Source: a virus
Virus record (IMG/VR): IMGVR_UViG_3300027782_000025
Coordinates: 124,001 to 188,000 of that record
Direction: 5' to 3' (one strand)
Length of the DNA: 64,000 nucleotides
Of the stretch, positions 36,101 through 43,562 are shown one piece after another (position 1 is the first letter of the stretch; every line of letters starts with the position of its first letter). Position numbers and translations under genes: made by a program. Under the pieces are notes generated by a model, which did no database searches, was not told where the DNA came from, and was given only the letters and a program-made list of their open reading frames with translations.

Positions 36101-39056
36101 CTTGGAATGGGACCGATTGCACTTTTAGTTTTTCTAATGGTGTCGAGTCGAGTCGCGCCGGCAAATAATGAAACCTACTACCACCAGAAGTAATAATGTC
36201 GACCAAACCAGTAAGATTTTGCCCAGCATCGTCAGCACCTGTGCGATAATCAGATGTGGTTATGGTTAAAAAATATTTTCCTGCTTCAAGATTATAGTTC
36301 TTGCTGACAGATTCGCCATATCTAAGAACCAATTCATTACCAACAAAAGAATCAGAAACAGTAGCAACAGAACTGTTATTAAGATCCCAACAATTCATAT
36401 TTTTTGGCCCAAAATCATGCCTCTCAACACCCTTGACACCGACTGAACATTCTAAAGAGTCCCTAAAGAAAATACTGCTCACATTACCGCTTACCTCATA
36501 ACTATTTAATAAAACAGCTATAGAAGGAAAAAACTCGATACCTTTATTATCGACACCAGCGGATGGTACGGGCACATAATAATAATCAAGCATTATTTTG
36601 GTTGGCGAAGTGTCAAGCGATGCCCAAATAACAGAACCGCCAAAATCATCTATCGCTACCCAGTCTGCACGATTGGTGACAGGATAATATGCTGGTATAA
36701 TAAAAGTATCTAGCATATTATATTGTATCCCTGCCTGACTCGCAAACACTTTATTTAGAATCAAAGGGTTTATAGAGATACATCGGCCTGACTCTGGCGT
36801 AATTAAATTCTGATTAGTGTCTAAAATATCGTAGCACAACAAAAGCCCTGGCAATTTTTGGTTAGCGACAAATTCTGAAATTGGGGTAGCAGGCAAGTTC
36901 TTTATAAGATAGTTAAATATCGGCGCACACATAAAGCTAAAGCTACGCAGATTTGCCATCCCAGCCATAGGTAAATCAAGACTGACTATAGGAGTAATTT
37001 TAGTCACAATGCCTGTTTTATTGAAGATCGACACATCATAAACATAAGATCTTAGGATACTATAGCGTTTAATGTCTTGGGAGCCTGACGCATTAAACCC
37101 TACGAATAGAGCGCGATGGCCGGCAAATTCCGTAACGCCATTATAATCATAAGACGGCACATATCCTATACCAATACCAGTAATAGAAGGATATCTCCGT
37201 TCTGTCCTAGGTACTATATCTATACTATTAACTTCTATTTCTGATGATTTTCCTGTAATCACATCCACAGAATAAAGATGTCCAGAACCCGTGCCTATAA
37301 ACAATAACCTCATCCCAGGATCATACGCCTGAGCAGAAGGAGCATTATTGTCGAATCCTATGACATTATCAAATAAAAAAGGTAAAAAAGCAATTGCAGA
37401 ACGCTCTCGCGTTTTCATATTCATAGCAAAAAGCCTATAAGAAGCGTCATCAGACCGCTCTATATAAAAAACTCTATCAAACACTGAATCATAACTTATC
37501 AGAGATTCATTGTTTGCTAAAATCTCTGGTGCACGTGAGGATGTGTCTGGTAATGTGTAACTGCTGTTTATCTTAAAATGGGTCAGCGATTTTAAATTCG
37601 AACCTTTAAACAGAGACCCACCTTGCCATAATTCTTTAACTGAACCAAAGGCAGATACGCCTGGTGTCGTATTAGCGCCCACATAACCACATAAAGTATT
37701 AATAGAACTAGATATTTGGTCAAAATATTCACCGCCGGTTGCGGTTTGGCTATCTATAAGCACAACCGCTGCACTAGCGATACCAACCGATGCCACGAAA
37801 TTATAATAGTCTTGAGACGCGCTAATTGTCTCATCATTTAATATAAACAAAAATTTATGCCCACATTGTATGGCTTGCCGAAATGCTTCGAATTGATCAG
37901 AGCCACCCACAGCAGAGTCGACATAATTAAAATCATCGTCTAACGACAATCCGGTAGAACGATGGTCGACATAAATGCAAAAAATCTTCGTCGCTAAAGA
38001 TCTAAATCTAAGATAATCAGCTGGTTCTACTTTCTTGAGGTCAGCGCCGTTTAAAGAAAAATCATTATCAGCCATACCTGATAAATTCTTGGTCGAATCG
38101 ATTAATATCTGATAATTTAAAGGACCAGTATGACCACTAGTTCGAAACATCTGGTTAAGCATTAGACCACTAGCTGGTACTAAATCAAACCGCCAACTTC
38201 CATCTAAAGCCTTGCCGGAGCTTGTTAGAGCTAATTCCATCCTAAACCCGACAGATCTAACTATAGATGAAACTGCTATATTGCTAAGACTGCCATATGA
38301 TTGATTATTAAACCCATAAGTAAACGCATTCGCAGTCGAAACACCGATAATGTTAACAGTCGAAGAATTGACAGGCTCTGAAATCATGGCCGCATATTTA
38401 TCAACCATTATCCTATCGTTTTCGCAAGAATTATCCCAAAATCCCTTTAAAGTATTCAGTGAAAGCTTATAATATTGTTTACCAGCAAAGAACCCAATAT
38501 ATTCGGGCGTACCCCTGACTTTCGATATTGCTAACCTATAATCGTACCCACCACTAAGTAAAGCTTTGTTGGTTTGTAGCAAAGCCCTTCCTGGAGCGAC
38601 TCCTGTGTTTAAACTAGATGCATCTATGAAATGTAAGTCGATAGAACACTTATCACTATTCTTTCTACAAGAAACCGACGTACCGAATTTTTGAAAATTT
38701 ATTGTAGGTAGGTTCGGGATAGTCGATGTGTTAGTTGGTATACTTGCTGTTGTGTCTAAATTAATATCCTGCCCTAAGAAACTCACTGCATTAAACGATG
38801 CCAAAATCACATTCGGTCGTCTTATTAATTCCCTTAAAGAACCTGGGATTTTCTCTACATTAGTTATAAACTTGTTGGTGGGCGGTGCTGTAGCAGCGGG
38901 CGTGTCGCAGGCTTGATAATCGATACCATTTAGAATCCTAGGTAAACTGCTTTCAACAGTTTTATACTTATCATTACAAACCATTAGTAATGAATCGACA
39001 TCTACAGAGATTAATTCGACATAATTGGATCTCGATATATCTGATTGATCTGCCAT
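33108..39056 (-). CDS. Giant 1982-residue virion/adhesion protein
   Basis: Very long, beta-rich, Asn/Ser/Thr-rich protein with about 40 Cys residues, probably an exposed tail or fibre protein involved in adsorption. Residues about 350-440 (KIFCIYVDHRSTGLSLDDDF and later FRQAIQCGHKFLFILNDE) resemble a vWA-like or Rossmann-type domain. Residues about 1390-1740 carry three to four tandem repeats of about 105 residues with the pattern YxLxFDGxxTVTIPYNASA then ALESLxxIGxxNVxVxG and FVGSLxGxxV. No membrane segment or signal peptide is seen. It lies next to a C39-type peptidase, which could process it or its partner. Confidence 0.75.
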   Translation of the reverse strand: MADQSDISRSNYVELISVDVDSLLMVCNDKYKTVESSLPRILNGIDYQACDTPAATAPPTNKFITNVEKIPGSLRELIRRPNVILASFNAVSFLGQDINLDTTASIPTNTSTIPNLPTINFQKFGTSVSCRKNSDKCSIDLHFIDASSLNTGVAPGRALLQTNKALLSGGYDYRLAISKVRGTPEYIGFFAGKQYYKLSLNTLKGFWDNSCENDRIMVDKYAAMISEPVNSSTVNIIGVSTANAFTYGFNNQSYGSLSNIAVSSIVRSVGFRMELALTSSGKALDGSWRFDLVPASGLMLNQMFRTSGHTGPLNYQILIDSTKNLSGMADNDFSLNGADLKKVEPADYLRFRSLATKIFCIYVDHRSTGLSLDDDFNYVDSAVGGSDQFEAFRQAIQCGHKFLFILNDETISASQDYYNFVASVGIASAAVVLIDSQTATGGEYFDQISSSINTLCGYVGANTTPGVSAFGSVKELWQGGSLFKGSNLKSLTHFKINSSYTLPDTSSRAPEILANNESLISYDSVFDRVFYIERSDDASYRLFAMNMKTRERSAIAFLPFLFDNVIGFDNNAPSAQAYDPGMRLLFIGTGSGHLYSVDVITGKSSEIEVNSIDIVPRTERRYPSITGIGIGYVPSYDYNGVTEFAGHRALFVGFNASGSQDIKRYSILRSYVYDVSIFNKTGIVTKITPIVSLDLPMAGMANLRSFSFMCAPIFNYLIKNLPATPISEFVANQKLPGLLLCYDILDTNQNLITPESGRCISINPLILNKVFASQAGIQYNMLDTFIIPAYYPVTNRADWVAIDDFGGSVIWASLDTSPTKIMLDYYYVPVPSAGVDNKGIEFFPSIAVLLNSYEVSGNVSSIFFRDSLECSVGVKGVERHDFGPKNMNCWDLNNSSVATVSDSFVGNELVLRYGESVSKNYNLEAGKYFLTITTSDYRTGADDAGQNLTGLVDIITSGGSRFHYLPARLDSTPLEKLKVQSVPFQGVNPTAITTAGSLTYLFDMPAAFNITLKNNLKPGAITSEFDGSKFIPKGVGVYGIKLCKLLDQTVILDGIKDVKLNISVTGIPRQEVNIFSAFVKVTYRDYGRPNVKKMAYRQVITDGRSSPYAGSNVPIDCDYSDTCNYWKQNGNGGTPSQYVLNQIRQSDSQMEAITNFKVTDVTLYNNCIWCIPAGSSRYDQATGKYVPTDIADTYSIFFGDFKTDMIVESIEYFFLMNKIIDRNNTPPSCVDNKSNCKPDPATDIVVHLDYTNCNKDTKRLTRTINIGSILEVPQDLSRIFPSSRWDYIRPPSANGTALGPPIGNAINGQVGVWLSFKEILDNTSGTGADQCSAPISSQLIYNGTSLTSDRPSGCDIPNPKIGAISLFAKKVKPNFVIADISETSITNEVQYITVPLADGGTYKLTFAKSGVTQTVTVPYNATAAALKTILESNTLIGPNNVLVTAVETRSFRIEFVGSLKGMAIPIMKSVSKGLIGTYFAFTNRSVVGTKNERQTISNVSASNRAFTIFFDGEQTVTIPYDASLNTVRAALFALPSIGIGNVTVSGQTTNYDGPYTGPWHIDFVGSMAGKNVSRLSTSNKDYVVYVDWIGGIGVNEVQKFSYKANSGRYTLSLYSPAGAFCTTAPIEAAATNSDIVKSIIDNCDFYAAEDIGLTLVQNGNVYDWTLEYKGKMTAQPIKQLGIQSVDLVGDEVTVVRIQIGGGKPQKIRWSYSNATAGFYILKFESVDKTIYFSDRIYYNASAADIQSVLESMTLFAPNDVVVVQNDMGVVGSYEYVLTIKKRISALLVTAIFETTLFGSPISYYIVPDGPYPYPLPYCPTLTPKIHGVDGLVCVPFPPEEGDPFAGELCCTPETISIAANKSTFFKIERDLFSPSFQINGKLATVGSLMAARNFKKSIYKPYYLVSNTCVDLVEANYTDEIKSRTIIVIINKKVDLEVPKIRIINRIKSNYPKLDYCRALSFEKNKGGQDFPDILPDKNYNI
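33840..34900 (-). repeat. Tandem ~105-residue repeats in the giant protein
   Basis: Within the giant protein at least three diverged copies follow each other, each built as strand, VTVPYNATAA-like helix start, ALESN-like helix, GPNNVLV-like turn, EFVGSLKGM-like strand. Copies near residues 1390, 1490 and 1600 are easiest to see; a fourth copy near 1700 is weaker. Boundaries are approximate. Such repeats occur in many bacterial and phage surface proteins. Confidence 0.6.
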
Positions 39057-39057
39057 A

Positions 39058-39585
39058 TTAATTTCCTAGAATCTTATAGGCTGTAATTTTCTTATCCGAT
39101 TTCGGACGCGTTACTTTAAAAATCAATCCAAATCGTTTTAAATCGCTATGATTATCGCCATCTGTCCATCTTTTGAAAAATTCTTTTTTCGGCAAATAAC
39201 CATTATTTTTTTTCTTTTTGAATGGGTCTTCAAAAAAGATATTATCTTCGTCGCACCCCATAGCCACTACAAAGTGACCATGATCATTTGATCTTATCAG
39301 GCAAAGTATCGGATTTCCGATTTTAATTTCCTTTTGAAGTCTAGAAAGAGACATGCCGTGGTATTCTTGAAAATTAAGACCTAGTAATTTACAAGCACTA
39401 ACTAATTCTTGTGTGCTTGTGCCTTTGCCTTTGGTACTACCCAATAACCTGGTGTATTTTGATAAGTCGTTTTTATCTTCGGGATGTTCGTATTCATAGA
39501 TCGACTTCAGAGCTGCCGCCCCGCAGTCATAGTCGTGCTTTTGAGCAACCCTTGGCAATGATATATTAACCTTCGTAGTCTTCAT
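39058..39585 (-). CDS. Peptidase C39-like cysteine protease
   Basis: 175-residue protein with the C39 bacteriocin-processing peptidase layout: Gln15 (VAQKHDYDCG), catalytic Cys21 followed by GAAAL, the His in GHFVVAMG (about residue 104) and Asp120 in FFEDP. These are the four residues expected in the active site. C39 peptidases remove leader peptides at Gly-Gly sites and are normally fused to ABC transporters; here it stands alone. It begins two bases upstream of the giant protein gene, hinting at a role in virion maturation or in cutting a host target. Cysteine proteases of the related papain class are also possible. Confidence 0.75.
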   Translation of the reverse strand: MKTTKVNISLPRVAQKHDYDCGAAALKSIYEYEHPEDKNDLSKYTRLLGSTKGKGTSTQELVSACKLLGLNFQEYHGMSLSRLQKEIKIGNPILCLIRSNDHGHFVVAMGCDEDNIFFEDPFKKKKNNGYLPKKEFFKRWTDGDNHSDLKRFGLIFKVTRPKSDKKITAYKILGN

Positions 39586-39594
39586 ATAATATAT

Positions 39595-40038
39595 TTAATC
39601 GCCACGATTGTACGATGCCCAATCATCAACCAACGATAATATCCGTTTTTTCTCGTTGAGTGCTTTACGCTCTGTTGTGAATAGTATTGATTCTGGGTGC
39701 CAATCTCCGCTACCATCGAAATAATAGAATTCGCCGGTATTAGCGCAGCGTTTGATAGCCGACACTTCGAAACATATTATATTGAATTGGCCGACAAGAA
39801 GTGATGATAATATGCTGAAAACCGCGCTAGGTAGTCTAGGACATATATATTTTGATTTTGTATTGTATTTATATATCTTTTTAACGAAGAATATCTTTGG
39901 ATGGCAAGCTAACATCCAATTTAGTTCGCTTGGTACTAGATCCTTATCGGAATTAGTGTATAAATCTATAAAATATAATTTATTTCCTATTTTATATTTA
40001 GATAATTCGATTACAGATTTGATTTTTTTCTTGATCAT
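39595..40038 (-). CDS. Hypothetical 147-residue protein
   Basis: Protein of unknown function, Lys- and Tyr-rich with hydrophobic stretches (AVFSILSSLLVGQFNIICFEV). The start ATG 40038 shares the TAATG with the preceding gene's stop; the longer frame to 40122 has no start signal. It sits between the C39 peptidase and a small conserved-looking protein. The YFDGSGDWHPE segment suggests a small enzyme-like or binding fold, but no family is recognised. Confidence 0.55.
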   Translation of the reverse strand: MIKKKIKSVIELSKYKIGNKLYFIDLYTNSDKDLVPSELNWMLACHPKIFFVKKIYKYNTKSKYICPRLPSAVFSILSSLLVGQFNIICFEVSAIKRCANTGEFYYFDGSGDWHPESILFTTERKALNEKKRILSLVDDWASYNRGD

Positions 40039-40250
40039 TAACCAAGGATAACCTTGTTTATAGCTTGATTTACTATGTCTTCCGCCATTTTCTTTTTTAC
40101 GCCAGAAACGATAGATTCCCAACTGGCTCCGGTTTTGATCTCGATCTGGTGGTCACCATTATTAATCGGTTGTCCAGCCATAGGCACTATTCTAACGTTG
40201 CTTGCGCCGATAGACTTTATTTTCTGGATTGCTTCATTGACATTGAGCAT
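40038..40250 (-). CDS. Small conserved-looking protein, unknown
   Basis: A 70-residue protein with SIGASNVRIVPMAG and a lysine-rich helical C-terminus. AGGAG precedes the start by nine bases. Its stop forms TAATG with the next gene. It looks like a small structural or regulatory phage protein; I do not recognise the family. Confidence 0.5.
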   Translation of the reverse strand: MLNVNEAIQKIKSIGASNVRIVPMAGQPINNGDHQIEIKTGASWESIVSGVKKKMAEDIVNQAINKVILG

Positions 40251-41042
40251 CTAAATACTCCTAAATAAATTATTAAACACTTCTAAAGCCAATTTAAACG
40301 TTTCTTTCTTTCCAATCGTACTGCCGAAACGCCTTCCAAGCGACGGTCTAAATATAGCATATTTACCACCATTCAAAATATGTTCATCTATAGCCTTAAT
40401 AATATTTGTAGCGCCTTGACCGACAGGATAAAAACCGGAACCAGTTTTAAAATCCCTAGCAATTATGCTATAAACACAAGTTTTAAGAGGCTCAAACCAA
40501 CGATCGTGAGGATTCTTATTGCTTTTCTCCATAAAACGGCAAGGATCATATGATAATTTAAACCTTTTGTGTGACGATAAAAACTTCTGAAGACTTTCTG
40601 TGTTATCTAGTAACATCGTATCAGTCATTTCTAACACCGGTACAAGCGACATCGACACAGCAAATGACGATAGTTTACTAATGAAATCATTGAAACTTGT
40701 CATATCGATAAATGATGATTTTTCGATTCCGATCTGAATAGCTTTGGCTTTAAAATATGATGCGATCGAAAGTTCTCTATCTATATCCTTTTGTACTATT
40801 GTTTTTCCATGTCCCAATTCTATCCTTACGATATTGATAGGCATATCTGCCAATTTTTTCTTAATTCTTTCTATGGTAATGTCCGGCAAAGAAGTTAGTG
40901 ATAATCCATTTATATTAAGTATAGATGCTGATTTGAATCCGCTGTCTCTGATAAGATCTATAGATTCATCGATGTTATCATGATGTTCGTCGATGCAGGC
41001 CGAGACTTCTAAATTATTACGATAGGTCAATGACGTGGTCAT
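40251..41042 (-). CDS. Sugar-isomerase/AP-endonuclease-like TIM barrel
   Basis: 263-residue protein with the xylose-isomerase-like TIM-barrel pattern: SACIDEHHDNIDESIDLIRD at the N-terminus, VRIELGHGKT, an E/D-rich strand (PVLEMTDTM about residue 140) and KLSYDPCRF in a position where metal-binding residues usually lie. The family includes sugar epimerases and endonuclease IV; without a full metal set I cannot say which. It overlaps the PurZ-like gene by 26 bases and is expressed with it. Confidence 0.6.
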   Translation of the reverse strand: MTTSLTYRNNLEVSACIDEHHDNIDESIDLIRDSGFKSASILNINGLSLTSLPDITIERIKKKLADMPINIVRIELGHGKTIVQKDIDRELSIASYFKAKAIQIGIEKSSFIDMTSFNDFISKLSSFAVSMSLVPVLEMTDTMLLDNTESLQKFLSSHKRFKLSYDPCRFMEKSNKNPHDRWFEPLKTCVYSIIARDFKTGSGFYPVGQGATNIIKAIDEHILNGGKYAIFRPSLGRRFGSTIGKKETFKLALEVFNNLFRSI

Positions 41043-42216
41043 ATTGTGGGCCAGTTCCAACAAGCGTTACAGGTATTCCGGCAACATCCTCAAGCATCTT
41101 TATGAAATCAAGGATCTTCGGGGTAAGTTTGTCTCTTGATGATGAAGCAAAGCAAGTCCAGTCGATGTAATTAGCAAAATTAAGAGCTAATTTGGTAGCG
41201 CCATTAACCATCACAGCCTCACGCAGTTGTCTTTTAGAAAAAGAAAATACTCTTCTGACCCTCTTTGTAACTGTCGTTTTCTCTTTTTCTCTTAAGATAG
41301 TTGCATATTCTAATGGCATCTCTGATTTTCTAGCTATTTCTTCCCAATCAATTTCGACCTGATCGTCATACCCTCCGCCAGAATATCCCTTCTGAACGCC
41401 TTCTTCAATCACATTACCGACTCTGATTGGATAAGGCCGAAGTACAAGGTAAACATCACCAAGGTACTTTGGAGAAATCCCCATATCGGCTAAGTTTTGA
41501 ACTGCAGAAGTGCCACGGCTAGTGCAAGTGGGGTATGAATGACCGTGGTTGATGTCAAGTGAGAATCCTTGTGCGCCTTCATGTAAAAATGTGAACGTAG
41601 CTCTAAGCACACAGTCAATATATTCGTGAAGAGCTTCACAATGGTGTTTACACATTACATTAAATGGATCAAAAAGCGACATGTCCTCTAATATGGCAGA
41701 AGGTCGTGTCCACGTTTTGCAAAATACAAATCTGCTTAACTCTTCATAATCCACTGCTAGCTTCGTCCCCGGCAGCCTTTGTATCTTGTCTGCTATGGCA
41801 GCACCACAACCTTGCATTGTGCTCGCTAGATGCTTAGTGCTGTCTTTGCCTTCATTTTCCCTTGCTCTGTGCTCTTCCGTGATTACCATAGCTCTTTGGT
41901 GAATAATAAGCCTATCTATACTTCCTGTTAATTCTACTTCTTTCATCAGCTGTAGTAAAGTAAATGCAGAAGAAGAACCCATGATTATCCAAGGATTGTA
42001 ATTTGGTAGCCATTTCCTCAAGATCGCAGCCGATGGCATCGCTTTTGCAATATATGCAGTACCGTCTACGTTAACAGCTGTATGACCAGCATTAGCCATG
42101 TTTGTATTTGATAAAAATTCGGGTCTGTATTTTTGTGCGAGATAAGAAGTTATCAGACCTTTACCAGTGCTGCCGAACTGACCATCAGTAACCACATTGA
42201 ACTTACCGCGTTGCAT
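41017..42216 (-). CDS. purZ: PurZ-like (2-aminodeoxy)adenylosuccinate synthetase
   Basis: 399-residue homologue of adenylosuccinate synthetase. PurA adds Asp to IMP; PurZ uses dGMP to make the precursor of 2-aminoadenine (base Z). Its P-loop reads GQFGSTGKG (residues 12-20): the PurA consensus WGDEGKG has a catalytic Asp, replaced here by Ser16, and Trp by Phe, as in PurZ enzymes of S-2L-type phages. Other family elements are kept: NAGHT with His45, HEGAQGFSLDINHG, GCGAAIADKIQ, an Arg-rich TTVTKRVRR segment that holds Asp, and VGTGPQYD at the end. It starts at ATG 42216, inside the preceding gene, and ends overlapping the TIM-barrel gene. Partners DatZ and MazZ are not in this window. Confidence 0.82.
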   Translation of the reverse strand: MQRGKFNVVTDGQFGSTGKGLITSYLAQKYRPEFLSNTNMANAGHTAVNVDGTAYIAKAMPSAAILRKWLPNYNPWIIMGSSSAFTLLQLMKEVELTGSIDRLIIHQRAMVITEEHRARENEGKDSTKHLASTMQGCGAAIADKIQRLPGTKLAVDYEELSRFVFCKTWTRPSAILEDMSLFDPFNVMCKHHCEALHEYIDCVLRATFTFLHEGAQGFSLDINHGHSYPTCTSRGTSAVQNLADMGISPKYLGDVYLVLRPYPIRVGNVIEEGVQKGYSGGGYDDQVEIDWEEIARKSEMPLEYATILREKEKTTVTKRVRRVFSFSKRQLREAVMVNGATKLALNFANYIDWTCFASSSRDKLTPKILDFIKMLEDVAGIPVTLVGTGPQYDHVIDLS

Positions 42217-42499
42217 CTTGAGCCTCCGCCGAAGAATTATTCAGATAAGATTTTATCAGTTCAAGCATAAGATTCTCTTTACCATGAAAGCCTTCATCGT
42301 AAGCATGCCTTAAAGCCCCGATGTCTATATTATTTAATACCTTTTTTAAATTTATAGCATTGTCAATTGCTTTTAATCTGTTTAGTATATCAGAAGCTTC
42401 AGCTGACATACGCGATTTTTCAGAATGTAACCATTGTTCGGTCTTAAATAAAAGACCGATATCATCATCAAGCTGGTCTAATATTTCAATAATGTTCAT
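42203..42499 (-). CDS. Hypothetical helical protein
   Basis: 98-residue, all-helical, charged protein (LDDDIGLLFKTEQWLHSEKSR). It overlaps PurZ-like by 14 bases and the DeoC-like gene by four bases (ATGA), so it is expressed with both. No known family. Confidence 0.55.
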   Translation of the reverse strand: MNIIEILDQLDDDIGLLFKTEQWLHSEKSRMSAEASDILNRLKAIDNAINLKKVLNNIDIGALRHAYDEGFHGKENLMLELIKSYLNNSSAEAQDATR

Positions 42500-43173
42500 T
42501 TTTTCACCGTATTAATGCTTCTAATTATGCCCTTGGTCTGCTGAAGACTGGCACCGAACCTTTTTGCAGGTTCGCAAGCCAGTAAATCTTCAATACAGTC
42601 GAGATTACCACTCACTTTTATCGGGCACTTTAAGAATTGCGACATGTTGGTGATAAAAGCGCTGTGTATAGCTGGATTGGCTTTATAATTCTGAGTCTTT
42701 AAGGTGATATCATCTCGAATTAAAGTCGGCGTCTTTAGATCACGAAAGGCTTCATAGGCACTGGCTAGATCTGCTTCATCCTTAGTCCTCGTGCCTATAA
42801 CGAATCTTATCTCGCAAAGCTCACCGATAAACTTCTTTAAAAACTCAGTGCACGAAATAATTTCTTTTCTAATATCACCCTTTTGCTTTTTTGGCGATAT
42901 GTATATTTCAAAACCATCTGTTTCTAAAGAATCTAAGCTTAAGCCCTTGAACTTGTCTGTAGAAAAGACTTCACCCTTAGGCCAATCTACTGGCGTAATG
43001 ATCTTATACTTCCCTTTCGATCTGCCTCTGCAAACCAAAGCATCAGAGCTTAATGAAGGATGTACTATAATCGCAGGCAAACGATACTTGTGAGCTAATT
43101 CGAAAGATTCTAAGATCTCATTGCCTTGGAAAACATCTATTTCGATTCTCGTGAGCAGTTCGCCATTAGTCAT
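42496..43173 (-). CDS. DeoC/aldolase-like TIM barrel, Lys site unclear
   Basis: 225-residue protein with a deoxyribose-phosphate-aldolase-like fold: LPAIIVHPSL near the N-terminus, then CEIRFVIGTRTKDEADLASAYEA and IKVSGNLDCIEDLLACEPAKRFGAS, which matches the DeoC ending (ASGGIRT...GADRIG). The Schiff-base Lys region of DeoC (FVKTSTG) has no clear counterpart here (TLIRDDITLKTQ), so activity as an aldolase is doubtful. ATG 43173 overlaps the preceding stop by eight bases. It lies beside a deoxyribosyltransferase-like gene and PurZ, which suggests a role in deoxynucleoside metabolism. Confidence 0.55.
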   Translation of the reverse strand: MTNGELLTRIEIDVFQGNEILESFELAHKYRLPAIIVHPSLSSDALVCRGRSKGKYKIITPVDWPKGEVFSTDKFKGLSLDSLETDGFEIYISPKKQKGDIRKEIISCTEFLKKFIGELCEIRFVIGTRTKDEADLASAYEAFRDLKTPTLIRDDITLKTQNYKANPAIHSAFITNMSQFLKCPIKVSGNLDCIEDLLACEPAKRFGASLQQTKGIIRSINTVKK

Positions 43174-43555
43174 TTTCTTGTTCCGTGATTTTATCAAGTG
43201 CGCCTTTTAGAGCATCAATATCTCTGATAATATTTACATGGTCTAAGAAATAAAATGATTTCTTCTCGAAATCTTCACCGTTAGTAATAATCACGACCGG
43301 TTTACAAAGCGCTAAAGCTATACCAAGCTCGACATGCGAACCAAGCCTCGCTGGCATTAACATAACCAAAACATCGCAATCGACGACACCTTGATATTCT
43401 TTAAGTCCGATCTCCTTAAGCGAAACCTCATCGTTTACACCACCATGGGTGGTCCAATCATAAGTAATAGTGCATTGCAAATATGCAAGATACTTAAATA
43501 AAGCTTTAACATTGGTTTTATTATATAAACTAGAAGCAACGTAAATCTTAGTCAT
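43166..43555 (-). CDS. Nucleoside 2-deoxyribosyltransferase-like protein
   Basis: 129-residue protein with the layout of the nucleoside deoxyribosyltransferase/DNPH1 superfamily: N-terminal KIYVASSLY, GVVDCDVLVMLMP and the family motif GSHVELGIALA (72-82), whose Glu76 is the expected nucleophile. Members move or hydrolyse deoxyribosyl bases. The position next to DeoC-like and PurZ-like genes supports a role in deoxynucleotide or base-salvage metabolism. Exact substrate is unknown. Confidence 0.68.
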   Translation of the reverse strand: MTKIYVASSLYNKTNVKALFKYLAYLQCTITYDWTTHGGVNDEVSLKEIGLKEYQGVVDCDVLVMLMPARLGSHVELGIALALCKPVVIITNGEDFEKKSFYFLDHVNIIRDIDALKGALDKITEQEND

Positions 43556-43562
43556 TAACCTT

